Below, in pieces: positions 13,001-26,200 of a DNA stretch of 64,000 nucleotides (its first letter is position 1; every line of letters starts with the position of its first letter). Where the stretch lies: the NCBI RefSeq assembly GCF_905475395.1, contig NC_058337.1:100558368-100622367 (forward strand). Reading direction: 5' to 3'. The notes beneath the pieces were generated by a model. It searched no databases. It was given only the letters and a program-made list of their open reading frames with translations, and was not told the DNA's origin. This stretch comes from Chrysoperla carnea. Taxonomy: Eukaryota; Arthropoda; Insecta; Neuroptera; Chrysopidae. Made by a program: the position numbers and the translations under genes.

Positions 13001-16000
13001 AAAATAATTGAAAATAATTAATTGTTATGAGTTTATACTTTAATAATAATAAGTTTTAATAATGTTAATCATTTCAAATTTCTAAAGTGGTGAAAACCCT
13101 TTTTATAGGAAGTATAATCAGGATATGTGAGGTGAGGGTCGGATAATCAACTAAATGTTCTTGCTCCCTAACAATTTCGATTTTATTTGACTAATTAAAA
13201 TTTTTTGAGCATATCAAAATTTCAAAGTGTTGTAATCCTATTTTTTGGGGCTGAAACTAGCAGACAATTTGAAAAGGTTGTTAAGAGGCATTTATAGGTT
13301 TTGCTTCCCCACAATTCTTATTTAATGAAAATCACAATTCATGTTTCTAAAGTGGTGCATAATTTAGCATAATTAATTTTATGTTTGTTGAAAAAACTAC
13401 CACGCACTTGCCCCTTTGTTACCTCGCGCCTGTACACACGTGTCTACTTTGCCTTATGAATAATCCGGCTCTTAGCCTTTGGTGTGCTAATTTAATACAG
13501 CTAATAAATTTAAAAGTAGTTTTTATTAACTTTTTATTTTATGATTAATAAATAAAATCAGGAGACATTAGAATGTCATAGATAGTAAAGGGTGATCCAA
13601 ATTCTGTTTCGAAACTTGATGGAAACAAACAATTGACTGAGTTAACTGTTAAAATACCATGTATAGACAGCGTTAATTATGCAATCGTTTATTTTTTTAT
13701 GTCATGTAAGTAAAGATAGCCCCTCTTACACACAAAGTAAAAAAAGTGTCTTTTCTCTCACTTTCTCAGTGAATATAGTAATAAAAAAACAAATGCATAC
13801 ATAATATATGTAACGTATAAGTTTAAAACAAATACAATATATACTATTGTATATATACTACATAATATTTTTTACTTAATTTGCACCCTTTCTGATAAAT
13901 AGTGATGTTTACGAAAAATGTTTCAAACAAAAGTTGTTCATTTTTGTATAGGGAACAATTTTTAACATTTAAACTATTGTTCTATCTATAACTGTTTACA
14001 ATCTGGGTCCTGCCATCTCACTTTTTAGGCTCTTAAACGCTATCAAAATGTCAGCTTAATATCTCTTTTCGTTTTTGAGTTACAGTGTCGACATACAAAC
14101 GGACAACCGAAAATTGACTAATTAGGTGATTTTATGAACACCTTGGGACTAAATTTAGTATACCTTGATTTATTTCATAAATACATGGTATATAAAATAT
14201 AATCTTTGGTATATTTTTATTAATCGAAAATTAAGTATCTTCCATTTAATATGAAAAATGATGTTAGCCAAATAGCCGCCTCTGGTTCTTCTGCAGTAGT
14301 TTATTGGTTCGAGATAATTTTCTATGACTTCGCAAGTTTGGGGGGTTATTTCGGCTATAACTTGGTGGATGTTTACTTTTAGATGCTCCTACCTTGCCGG
14401 TTTGTTAATATAAACGCGACTCGCAAAAAGCTCAAAAAAAGAAATCCAATCAATCCAATCCATGGCCCAAAATTCCGATACGATGAATGAGAGAGAAAAC
14501 TGCCAGCTAATTCTGATGTGTCATTGGCTAGATGTTGTTTACATTACACAAAATCTGTATGCATCATATGATTATGACATATGACTATGACAAGAAGACA
14601 TAGGAACTAATTGACAGTCTTCTCTCTCATCATATCGCATTCACTTACAGGCTAGCATATTCCTCGTGTTTTTTATGTATAATATCCTATGCGTATTTTT
14701 GGCTGAACGTACAGTTTCCTCGAATGCATAGTGATTGTGAATTATTCGCTCACTAGGACGATTAAATTGGCCGTAATCTTGACATAAAAGTCTATACACA
14801 GTTTTTACAGAATTGTTATTTCTGTTAACAATTTGAGCGTTAATTAAACAATTCATATCATAAATGGAATGTTTCAAACTAACATTTGACGTTTTAAACA
14901 AGCGAAAGTATTCACAGCATTCTTATTTACAGAGTAGCAAACCATAAGACATTGAAATGGGATCACCCTTTATAAATTGAAAATTATCAACCATTTATCC
15001 TTTAGAAAACAAGTTCTTTGTTATTTGCAATTTTGCAAATAATATTTATTAATAAATTTATTTAGATAACTAGTATGGTATTTATTTATTCGTATTGTGC
15101 GTTACATTCTCCCATCTAGTTTCACAATGACCTTTATTGCATAATGTTTGAGATTGTGGAATTTTTTTTCTTTTAAATCAACTCATAAATAATGTATTCA
15201 TGAGAAAAACGAACCTTACGATATTCAGGACGCGAAAGTAGTAAACTGAATTTTTATTTGCTTCAAGTAAAGTTTTAAAATATAATCCAATCTATGTAAT
15301 AGATCTTTGCCCTGAGGTCGATTTCATTGCATCTGTCGTTAAAATTCGAATATGTGCGAAAATGTAAATTAGAGTTAAAACCTTAATAAACTATTGAAAA
15401 CAAAAAAGAATGTATGAGCACGGTAGTGGGGACACAAATTTAAAAAAAATATATATATTTTCAATTTTGAATGAATTAAGTTATTATTTGACAAGATAAG
15501 ACGAAAAGTAAGAATACAATTTTTCGATATCTGGCGTAATTTTCAAAATATCAAAATTTGAAAATTTTGTTTAATTATCCAGCTTTCGATATTTCGAAAA
15601 CCAAGACACATATCGCAAAATTTTATTCTTAATTTTCATGAAGTTATAACAAAATTTATCACCAAAGTTGAAAATAAGATAAAAATAATTTCAACCCTAA
15701 ATCTACCTTGCTCTTAAAATCCCTTATATGGATGAAGACACTTGATTTTTTCTTTTCTATGCCATTGCTTATGTGTTTACTTTCTATTAAAAAGGTTTTT
15801 TTTTTTTTTTAAATTTGAAATTTTTTGAAAACTAAGTGAAAATTATCAAAAACTTTCAAAATATGTCGTTTTTAAGATTCCTCCATAAGAGCCGATGTAT
15901 TTTATATCTATTTTCAATGCATCTTTTCTTAAAAATTTGCACGGATACCTATGTTGAAATTTTAACCACATATTCGAGTAAAAGTCTGCCTATAAAAAAA

Positions 16001-17187
16001 TTTTGAGCCTTTAAATCAAGCATTGTTGTCATGCTCATACATCCTTAATGTTGTGTTATTTTGTGTATTATATTTTGGTAGATTTGCCATTTCAGCCTTA
16101 CTATAATGATTGCTTAAATTACCCATTTGGAGACTGATTACGAGGACCAAAATGCGAGTGATAGTTTTCGCATAGTAATAAATTCGAGTGCCTAACTGTC
16201 TCACATTGATGTCGAAGAGACAAGAGTCTTTGTCAATGTGTTTTTTTTTTTTATTAATTAGTGTAACATGTGGCGTTGCATTGCGTTGTTGGCTACAAGG
16301 TTGTCACACCTAACTACACTTTCCACTATCAAATCATGAGTTTAAATTCAATTAGTTATTACGTTCAAAATACATAATTAAATGCGTATCTGACTACATT
16401 CAGTTAAACACATAGTAGTCTGCATTTGATATATTTATTTACTTGTACAATGGTACTTAATGTTTTATTCGTCACATAAATCACATGAAGTTCTGCGTAT
16501 AGTGAGATGAAAATGTTTTGTTTTTAATCGGGAAATCCCCTATTTTAAATTGTATGACTTGAATATGTTTATGATTATTATACGTGAGGCTTTTTTTTTA
16601 GTTTTGTGATATTACTTCAGATGATTCAGATTCAAGGGGATTTTTAGAAAATAAACATATTTTTAGCAAAATAGATTATAGAAATTATTGTAATCGAGGC
16701 AGAGAAATTCATTTTTAAACCCTCTCATAATTTGGCACTTTGGGCTTCAACGCATGTAGAATTCGAAAATATAAAATAAAATTTCTCACCGACGTATTCC
16801 GATTTTTCTAGTGTAAAATAAATAAATCACTTCTTGAAAGCTGCTTGTCATGTTAAGTTGTCAAAATAGAAGTTATTTTATTTATTTGAAATAATACATT
16901 ATTAATTTGATCAAAGTCAAACCAGAAAAAAACTCAGTGTAGCAGAGAAGTATGAAATTAAAAAAAAATTGAAACAAATGACTTTTTCCAGATTATTATT
17001 TTATCACATTAAGATAAGTCACTCGAGAAATGAAAAAAAAAAATTTTCTTAGGAAACAATTTTTAACAATTAAAATGTGCATAATTACGGGACACCCTGT
17101 ATAGTTAAACAATATTTTTCAGTGAATTTTCTCTAAAATTACAAAATCTAGAGGAATGAAGATTTGGACAAATTACGTAATTGTGTA

Positions 17188-17241
<54 letters not shown>

Positions 17242-20200
17242 CAGGTTGGCTGATAAGTCCCCGGTCTGACACATAGATGGCGTCGCTAGTATTAAATGCA
17301 TATTATTTTTATATAGTACCAACCTTCAAATGATTCGTGTCAAAATTTGACGTCTGTAAGTCAATTAGTTTGTGAGATAGAGCGTCTTTTGTGAAGCAAC
17401 TTTTGTTATTGTGAAAAAAATGGAAAAAAAGGAATTTCGTGTTTTTGATAAAATACTGTTTTCTGAAGGGAAATTTAACCTTCTTTAAAAATAAATAACA
17501 CAATATTTGAGGGAAAACCAGTCCTTCCGGGTCTAAACCGGCAAAACCTGAAATAGGATCAAAATTTTCGGGGTTTTCCTTATTTTTCGACATGATGCAG
17601 TCGTTTGGCGAGGTCGAAAACTTGCCTTTACATTGCAAAACAACATAAAAAAAAACAATAATACCTCATTTGATGCAAGGTTCAATATTTAATTTGATTG
17701 GCCTAGTACACATGTAATTAAAAGTGTAATAACTTGTTGTGCGGAACACTAATTGTACAGGTGCAAGTTGATCATATTCAATTTTTATCTTGATAAATTT
17801 AAATTGGTAACTCATCATGTTTTTGTTAGTAATATTAGATAATATAAAAACATATTCATTCTGTTAAAAATTTGGCTTACAATGAATGAATGATCTCATA
17901 TCTCATTATTAAATATCATTTTATTTATTAACAATAATTATAACAAGTCATTATATTTTTAGCGAATTTTTCTCCTAAGGAGATAGAGCTATTGTTTTTT
18001 ATTTTAAAAAAAGGGGGGAATAAAATTTCATAAAATTTATCATTCATTCGATGAAGGATTTGATCATATGTTTGTATTTTTATTGATTTGATAACATAGA
18101 CAAAATGTCTACCAATTTAAGGCATGTTCTGATCTAGAAATTTGAAGAAATTGATTTTTTTGTGTGCTTATTTTTAAGACTTTTAAGAATATGTCCTTAA
18201 ACGTATTTTTCAAAGTTCGAATTATTTTCGGAGATACAGCGGAATTTCTACTTTCTGGTAACGAAGTTCGAATTTATCGCGCTTTTGAAGGCAAAACAGC
18301 TCGATTAGCAGAAATAACTTTTCAAAACATTGCATTTAAAGTAGAAGAAGGCCCAATGTATGGATCTGTGATTGCCGATTAATCCAAAGTAAAGAATGTT
18401 ATTATCCGAGTTACTCTGCCGGAAATTGTCTCTCAAACTTAAAACTCGTTTTTCTTGAAACTACATTTTTAGAGGTGTTTGACATGATATCTTAAGTTCT
18501 ACTCAACCGATTTCTTTGAAATTTGGCGATTTTTTGGAAATCTCTCTATCGTCTGAAACTTGGCGTAGCTTGCCACAGGCAGCTACGACATTTTTTAATA
18601 ATTTCGTTATGAGCAAGTCGCCGTTCAACATAATATCTTTAGTTAAAAATCGATTCATTGCCGTCAAAATGTAATGGTTCACAAATTAAAATTGTTTATT
18701 GGTATAATGTATAAAGATTGATTAATTGTAATCGAGTAACCTTAAGACCTTAAATATTAAATATTCTCATAAAATATAAATGAAATCCTTTTAATCTTAT
18801 TTTAAATCTATGTATATTTATTTAAGGTAGTACGAGCACCAAGACAATTTTAGATTTGGGTTTGAAATTATTTGTACCTTTCAATTTTCGATATTTTGAA
18901 AATTATTCCAGATATCGAAAAATTTTATTCTTATTTTTCGTCTTATAATGTCAAGTTATAACAAAATTCACCATCAAAATTGAAAATATATATTTTTTTT
19001 AATTTGAGTCCCCACTACCGTGTTCATACATCCTTAATTAGTCGGGCACCGCAGATTTTTATTGTTTTCAATAATTTAGTAACGTTTTAACTTTAAAGAG
19101 TTTTTTTTTAATTGCCCCCGACTAATTTTGGAGAAATCTATGAAAACATATCATCCATCTATCTTTTTGCCATAATTTATTTAATTAAATAATCGGGCAA
19201 CCCCCCCCCCCCTAAGATTTTCAGAATTGATTTAGACTTAGTTCAACTTCATATAAAAAAAATCAAGCTTTTAATATAAAATTGCCTTGGTGCTTGTACA
19301 TCCTTAAACAGTAAAAACAGCAAAAAATAGTTAATTAAAAAATGTCCTACTCATTATTACATTTAAATAATTTCTTATCAATAAGTTTTTTATACAACTG
19401 TATTTTAATTTGAATTTTATCAATTTTGTTGCGAATAAATTTCCTAATTAGAAGAGGAAGTACATTCAATATGACATTTTAATTATTAGCATTTAAAAAT
19501 TTAAAAAAAAAACTAATAAATGATTACAAATTTTGCCTGATAAATGAGTGACTTCACGAGTTTATTTTTAATTACAATGTATGCAAATATTAATATTGAT
19601 AACTCTCTTTATTTAAAAATTATAAGCGGCCAATGAATTTTAACCTTTGATTATTCAATACAGTAAATACTTGTGAAACAATCTATTTATGAATTTTCTC
19701 GTTTAAACGACTGAAAGAATTTAGGGTTAAACAGTTTAGGTTAAAGTCAAGCGATTGTGGAATGATTTTTTAAACTATCTTGGATTTGAGGGATTAATTT
19801 ATAAATCTATGTTCATCATTTTGAACCATAAATTAAACAATTCTGTAAAAATTTAAAATATTATATGTGAAACAAATCATGGCCAACTATTCTGAAATAC
19901 TAAATGAATTATGACTATTTTACATTTAACAAAATTGAAAACTGTGTATATCAAGAGAAAGTGGAGGCTATAAAGCGGTGGTTTTTACTTTTAAGCCTAG
20001 TGAAGCGGGCGGGTATCAATCTAGTACACCATAATTTCGAGCTGTTTCAAAACTCGAAGGAAAAACGATTCGACTAGATAAGTTCATTAAAGTTAGGTAA
20101 TATGTCACTTTTCCATTTTCTGGCATCGACTAGCCTACTTCACTGACCTATTTGATATTGACCAGGTCAATAGGGATCATTTAAAAATCAACTCATGTTC

Positions 20201-23200
20201 AAAGCTGATAAGAGATAGACGAAAACTTTAAATTAAAAAGTTTATCTTTAAAAAAAAACCTAAATTTTTTGTTAGAAATATTTTTTTAAATATCGAATAG
20301 ATTCGACAGGGGAGTTTCAATACTTTTTGAAAACACCGTCGATTTAAACATGTAGGTACCATCGCGTTCCTAATACTACACACTTATTAGTTTAAAATAG
20401 TTTTACATTTGTTTAAGGTAGTGTACTCACTTTTATGAAGAACTAGGTTTTCCACGCGACTTCGATCGCGATAATGATTTATTTCAATGAATTTATTGAT
20501 TCATTTATAGAAAGTACCTTCTCAATTTTTTCATCTATATACCACTCTCTAACACCAACTTCCTCTCTTTTGGATAATAAATCAGCCTTTGGCCAGGGAG
20601 GAGCTTTCTACGCTCGCAATTTAGTATTAGTTCAGTAACTACGTTAGAATACTTCTCAGTTTTAAAAAAATTAACCTTTCCTGTTTTTCAACGGAATAAT
20701 TAGGAGAAATGTAGTAGTTTTTAAGAAAGTTGCTTAAAATAATCGAAAAGGGGCAATGATCCGGTTTTTTGCATTATAAAAACGGAAAAAGCATTTTGAT
20801 AAAAAACACAACATAGAGAGTTGTATACTCGTTACTCGTTCCAAAATTTTTTACTCCCAAATGTCAGGAGTGAACTACCTTAATTATAATTTTTCATAAA
20901 AAATGTAAATTCTTTTGTCGTAAACGAATTCGACGTCATATTGAATATTCGAAATTTTTCGGGCAGTTTAATTTGTTATTGATTTTCTAATTATTTATAA
21001 ATGAAATTAATATTTTGAAAGGTATGAAATTTGGAACTTTTCAAATAAGTTTTACACGCCACATTTTACATAGAATTAGGACAAATAGACCAAGCATGTA
21101 TTACGTAAATGGTATATCTTTTAGATTTGGTTTTCCAGCTAAAATACTTTGTGTTTTTATAGGAACCCAAAACGTCGCTAAACAATCTGTTCATGCATTT
21201 GATCTCTGATCAGTAGTAGTAGAGATCAATTGCATTAGTCAGTCATAGCTACACACATACAAGCACACATAAAATAATATCTTTCTTATTCACATTGCTT
21301 AAGTATATGTACTCTCTCACACTCATGTGAGGAGTGGGCAGTTAAATCGACTACAGCTTGCAATAAACCATGCGTTTTATTTAAAATATGACTAATTTTC
21401 AATTGTTTACATATAAATGTCAAATTAAAAGTATTGAAAAACAACAATTAATTAAACTTGTTGTTGTATTAGAAATTGTAAAAAAAAAAGACGAAATTGC
21501 ATAAATAATATTTTTTAAATGTAAATTAGCATAATTATTTATTTAAACATCTATCGATTGTAAGCAAACTCATTAGCCATATAAAATATATGAAGTAAGA
21601 ATATTTTTTATGGACGTTCTTATGTATAAAACGAAGAGGAATGTGTACTGCATGTTATGATTATGTGTTACTGTGTGTGGTTGGTATTGTATGTGTACAA
21701 TTTCAAGTTATGAGTCTGACCGGTTCTTTGTTTTATACTTAAGATCGTCCGTAAAAACTCTTCTCACTTCATATAATACATATGGCTAACGATACGGTTT
21801 ACAAATTGTATATACAATCCATAGACTTATACGTCCATTCATACAATTATAACAAAGTAGTGTGTCGTTTCTATGACAACTCTCTGAAATAAACCTCATG
21901 CACGGAGCGAATAGGTAACAATTTTAATAATAAGTTCAATGTTATTGTTATTTTCACTTTTTTTAAATTCAATGGATTTTAATAAAAATAATACAATGAT
22001 AATTTTTCGTCTCCCTATTAACTATTTTGACCTAGGAAGGTGATTTACGTAGTAAACTTAACCTTAATTAAAACAATTTGAATAGTTTTGTATAGGTTGT
22101 AATTTATGCTGAAATTTTAATACAGTCGTTACATTGTATTAGACTGGGCATATTTTAGATGTAGCGCGTGAAGATATTGTTTTTTACCCTGTATGTATGA
22201 ATATCAAGGTATATTAAATTTAGTCCCAAGTTTGCAACGCTTAGAAATATTGATGCTATTGGATGTTATTCCTACGGATTAAGGAAAAAATAGACCTGGA
22301 AACCGGGACCGAAAAAAACTTCTGTAATAGTGTCCCATTTTTGAACGCAAGGGCTAAAAACTTCAAAACCCAACCAACTCCTCTATAGTCGATAAACTTA
22401 ACCCAACCAACTCGTAATTACAACAATACTCCGGGTCTTTTTTTCGGTGTATTTTTACGGTCTATATTTTTTCCGATTACCTATTCCACAAGCAGAATTC
22501 TAAAAATAAACCATCAGCATCGAAAAAAATTTCCGACTGAGTCTATCATTAGAAAATACTATTTTTCAGTATTTATAAGTTTTCACCAGAGAGGTTTTTC
22601 AAAACTATGAGCATATACAAAATTCTAAATGTTTTCTAACTAGGTTATCTTATTCGATGATAAAAATCAATGCCATGTTAAAAGTTAAAAATAATTTGAG
22701 ATAATCAATTATTACAAAAATTTGATAAGACAAAAATTGATAATTTTTAAAAACAAACAATTTAAAACACACATTGATTTGTCTACAATACTGGTTATTG
22801 ACTGAGATAATAAAAAGTGGTAAAAAGATAATTCAGACATGCTGTAATTGATAGTAATGTGATTATGTGATTGTTTTACAATACATATTTTTTTCAATTT
22901 TCAAATCTAGTAGCATCTAGTCTGCATGCAGACCGTCTCCCAAAAGACTTTCTGATTACATCACCGTCGAGAAACTTATTTGTGAGTTCTTTATGTCTTT
23001 CTGACTGTTGGCGACTTCAAGATACCATAGATAGCACTGTAATGGCGGTTGAAGAGGGTATACAGTTTATACCATAAAGCATATGCATCCATGGTATAAA
23101 CAAACAAAAAGTCATAGAATATATAATCAATTTTATCTCATTCAAAAATCTTATTCATAACTCAATTAGTAAAAAATCAATTATATGTTCTAATATAATG

Positions 23201-26200
23201 TTTACTCCCTCTTCTACCGGCATTACAGTGCTATATGTGGCTCCTGCGGATAGATGGCTTTCTTTCTTACGTAGCTTTAAAATTTTGCGTGCACAAAAAT
23301 AAAACTCAATTTATTAGAGGCAATCAAACATTTGTGAAGTTTAATTTTGAGTTTTGCAACTATTAACAGGTTATTTAATACTGCGCAGTCATAATGAATC
23401 ATTGATCTCTTTCTTTACAATCTCTCATTTTGCATTCTCAAGGTTACACAACTATTATACTGGGTGATTATTTAAAAGTTTCCATGCTTGTATTTCGAAA
23501 ACGGAATGGAAAATCAAAAGAACAAAAAAAAGTATCCACCTATTTTTAGGGGAATTGAAAATACATAATCCGCTGGATAGCATTATTTTGTTAAATGATC
23601 AATACGATCTTAAATCTTCGTAAATGGCTTCGAAAAAACGCAGCAGAGAATTTGCCGGACACTATGATCACTGGATAAAATTAATAATTACTAAACTATC
23701 CAGCAAAAGTGAACTCTATATAAAATGAAAAACAAAAATACCTAAATACGGCATGCTCAAGGTGGTAGGCAGAACAGCTCATCGGTGCATTTTTTCTGTC
23801 GGTCCAAATTTCCTGCTGCGTTTTTTCAGACCGATATCTTAAAAATGACATTATCATGTTCATTTTAAAACGCAGCTCTTTCGAAAAAAGTCGTAGAGAG
23901 AAATTTTAGAAGCCACCCGCTTCCAATTTTAAGTAACTACTAAACGATTGAAATCTATATTTTATCACCCAAAAATTTCTTGTTGGCTGCAAAAAACAAT
24001 CTGTTTCAAAAATTTACCTACCGTTTGCATCTTGGGACGAAATATCTTATTTCCATATTAAACAAAGAAACCCTAATTTTTCAGTAGTGATATGTTTAAC
24101 CCAAACAAATATCATGAACTTTCATAATTAAGCTGAAGCTCATCCCGAAATTATTTGAATAATTTAATTTTCAAACGTAATAATTAATTAAAATGAAAAA
24201 ACAAAAAATAAAGTTATAAATATATTTAAGATGATTACGTTTAATTTAGTATCGATTACTTTTAACAAATTATGTTTGATTAAATAAGTAATTGTTTATA
24301 TTTCTAAACAATAATAACTTATTCTACGAATAAAAATATAATAATTTTGTTTATCAAGATATATATTTATGTATCTTTGTTCTTTTGCGACACATCACAG
24401 ACCAAACCGATTTTGATTATTTTTACGACAATCGATTTTAATTCAAAAGCTACTTTCATAGCTACTTTAACAGTCGCGACCCATTAAAATCTAGACCGAT
24501 CAAATCTTCCCAAAAAAGGCTCCCGACTGTTAAGGGCGTTATGTAATCTACTGGACTTTAGGTTCTAAATTGACTATTAAAGAAAACCGAAGAATGAAGT
24601 CCAATCTGATGTCAGAACTACATGATGGCCCCTCATCAAACTCGGCAACTTTTGTTTAAGTTATTTTTTGATTGGTTAACTACAAATCGAGATATTTAGG
24701 TGTATTGATTAAAATGGCCCACTCTGTATATCCGAAACTGCTAGAACTTGAGCATGTGTCTAACTTTGGGTCATAATTCAGTCGCTGATACTACTCCTTG
24801 GCCCAAATGTGGGAGCCATGATAGTTAAATTTTGAAAAATATTGCAATAACGTTAAATTTGACCAGAAATTTAAAAAGTATGACCCAAAATTAGTGGGAT
24901 TACATACTTGGTTTTTTAAAATAGGATAAAATTTTGGTGTGATAGAGCAAAATCAATTTTTTGGATTTTAATGACGTCATAGAGTATACAAAATCAATTT
25001 TTTGGATATCTTGGCCAAATTTTTTTGAAACATACTAACTTTGGGTCGTATTTTCCATTTTTGGTGTTAGTAAGTCGCTTATACCACTCCTTGGCTCAGA
25101 TTTTGAACCATCATAATTAAGTTTTGAAAAATATTGCAATAACGTTAAATTTGACCAGAAATTTCAAAAGTATGGCCCAAAATTAGTGGGATTACATACT
25201 TGGTTTATGGTTTGATGACACCTTTTTACTTAGAATTTGTCCCTCTTTCGATCTCCGTTGTCATTTTCACTCTAACTTTTTCCAACTTCTAGAAGGATGG
25301 GATACGACCCCCTGGGAAAAAGCACCACTTGTCACATAATATATAAATTTAGTTTGTTGGGGTCTTATCGACTTACTGTCTTTTCAAATCAATCGTAGCC
25401 ATAGGAAATAATTTCGAGATGTAATTCTCGTTTACTGGAGTATAAAACTAAACATAATACTCGCTCCCATCTATCGTTTGCTCTTTTTGTGAAATTAAAA
25501 CCTAACATAACCTTGAGATGTTCTTTTTTTGTGTATAACAATCTTTTAATGGCATCATTTTTTTTGTTTTATTATTTTAAACGCTCAAGGTCACTAAAAC
25601 CAATAAAAAAAATAAAAAAATCAATGGTCCAAATTTAATAATTTCTATTAATATTAACTATAAATAAATAATAACTTCCCCAAAATATAATTTAAATCAA
25701 TATTCATGATAATAATAATATACTTTGATTAATTAGAAGTATCGCTTACTCCTACAAAGAAAACTGACAAGTTCGAAGAATACTTTTTGAATAATTTTAA
25801 TAATATCATATTGAGAAAAGTATGTTTAGTTTAAAAATTATTTTCAATACAATTTAAACCATAAAAAGGGGCTAAATGCGTGTAGTACACGCATAAAAGG
25901 TTTCCGCCATACGACCTATGAGAAGAACAGCAAAGAATTTTATCGGATTTTAATCTCGATCGCGATATAAAATCTAAAGAAACAACATCGTGTTTTATAT
26001 CATTGAATAGGTCTTTAAAAATACAATAAAAAGTTTCAGATAACTTTTCTTCCCATGTGAATATTTTACGAAATGTAAGATCTCGAAATAAATTTGTAAA
26101 CTAATTGTAAGCTCCTTTTCGCTCCTAATTAACGTATCATGTTCGAAATATTTTTCTTTGAAAATGTTTATCAAATACTACATTTTTCACAACACTAAAT

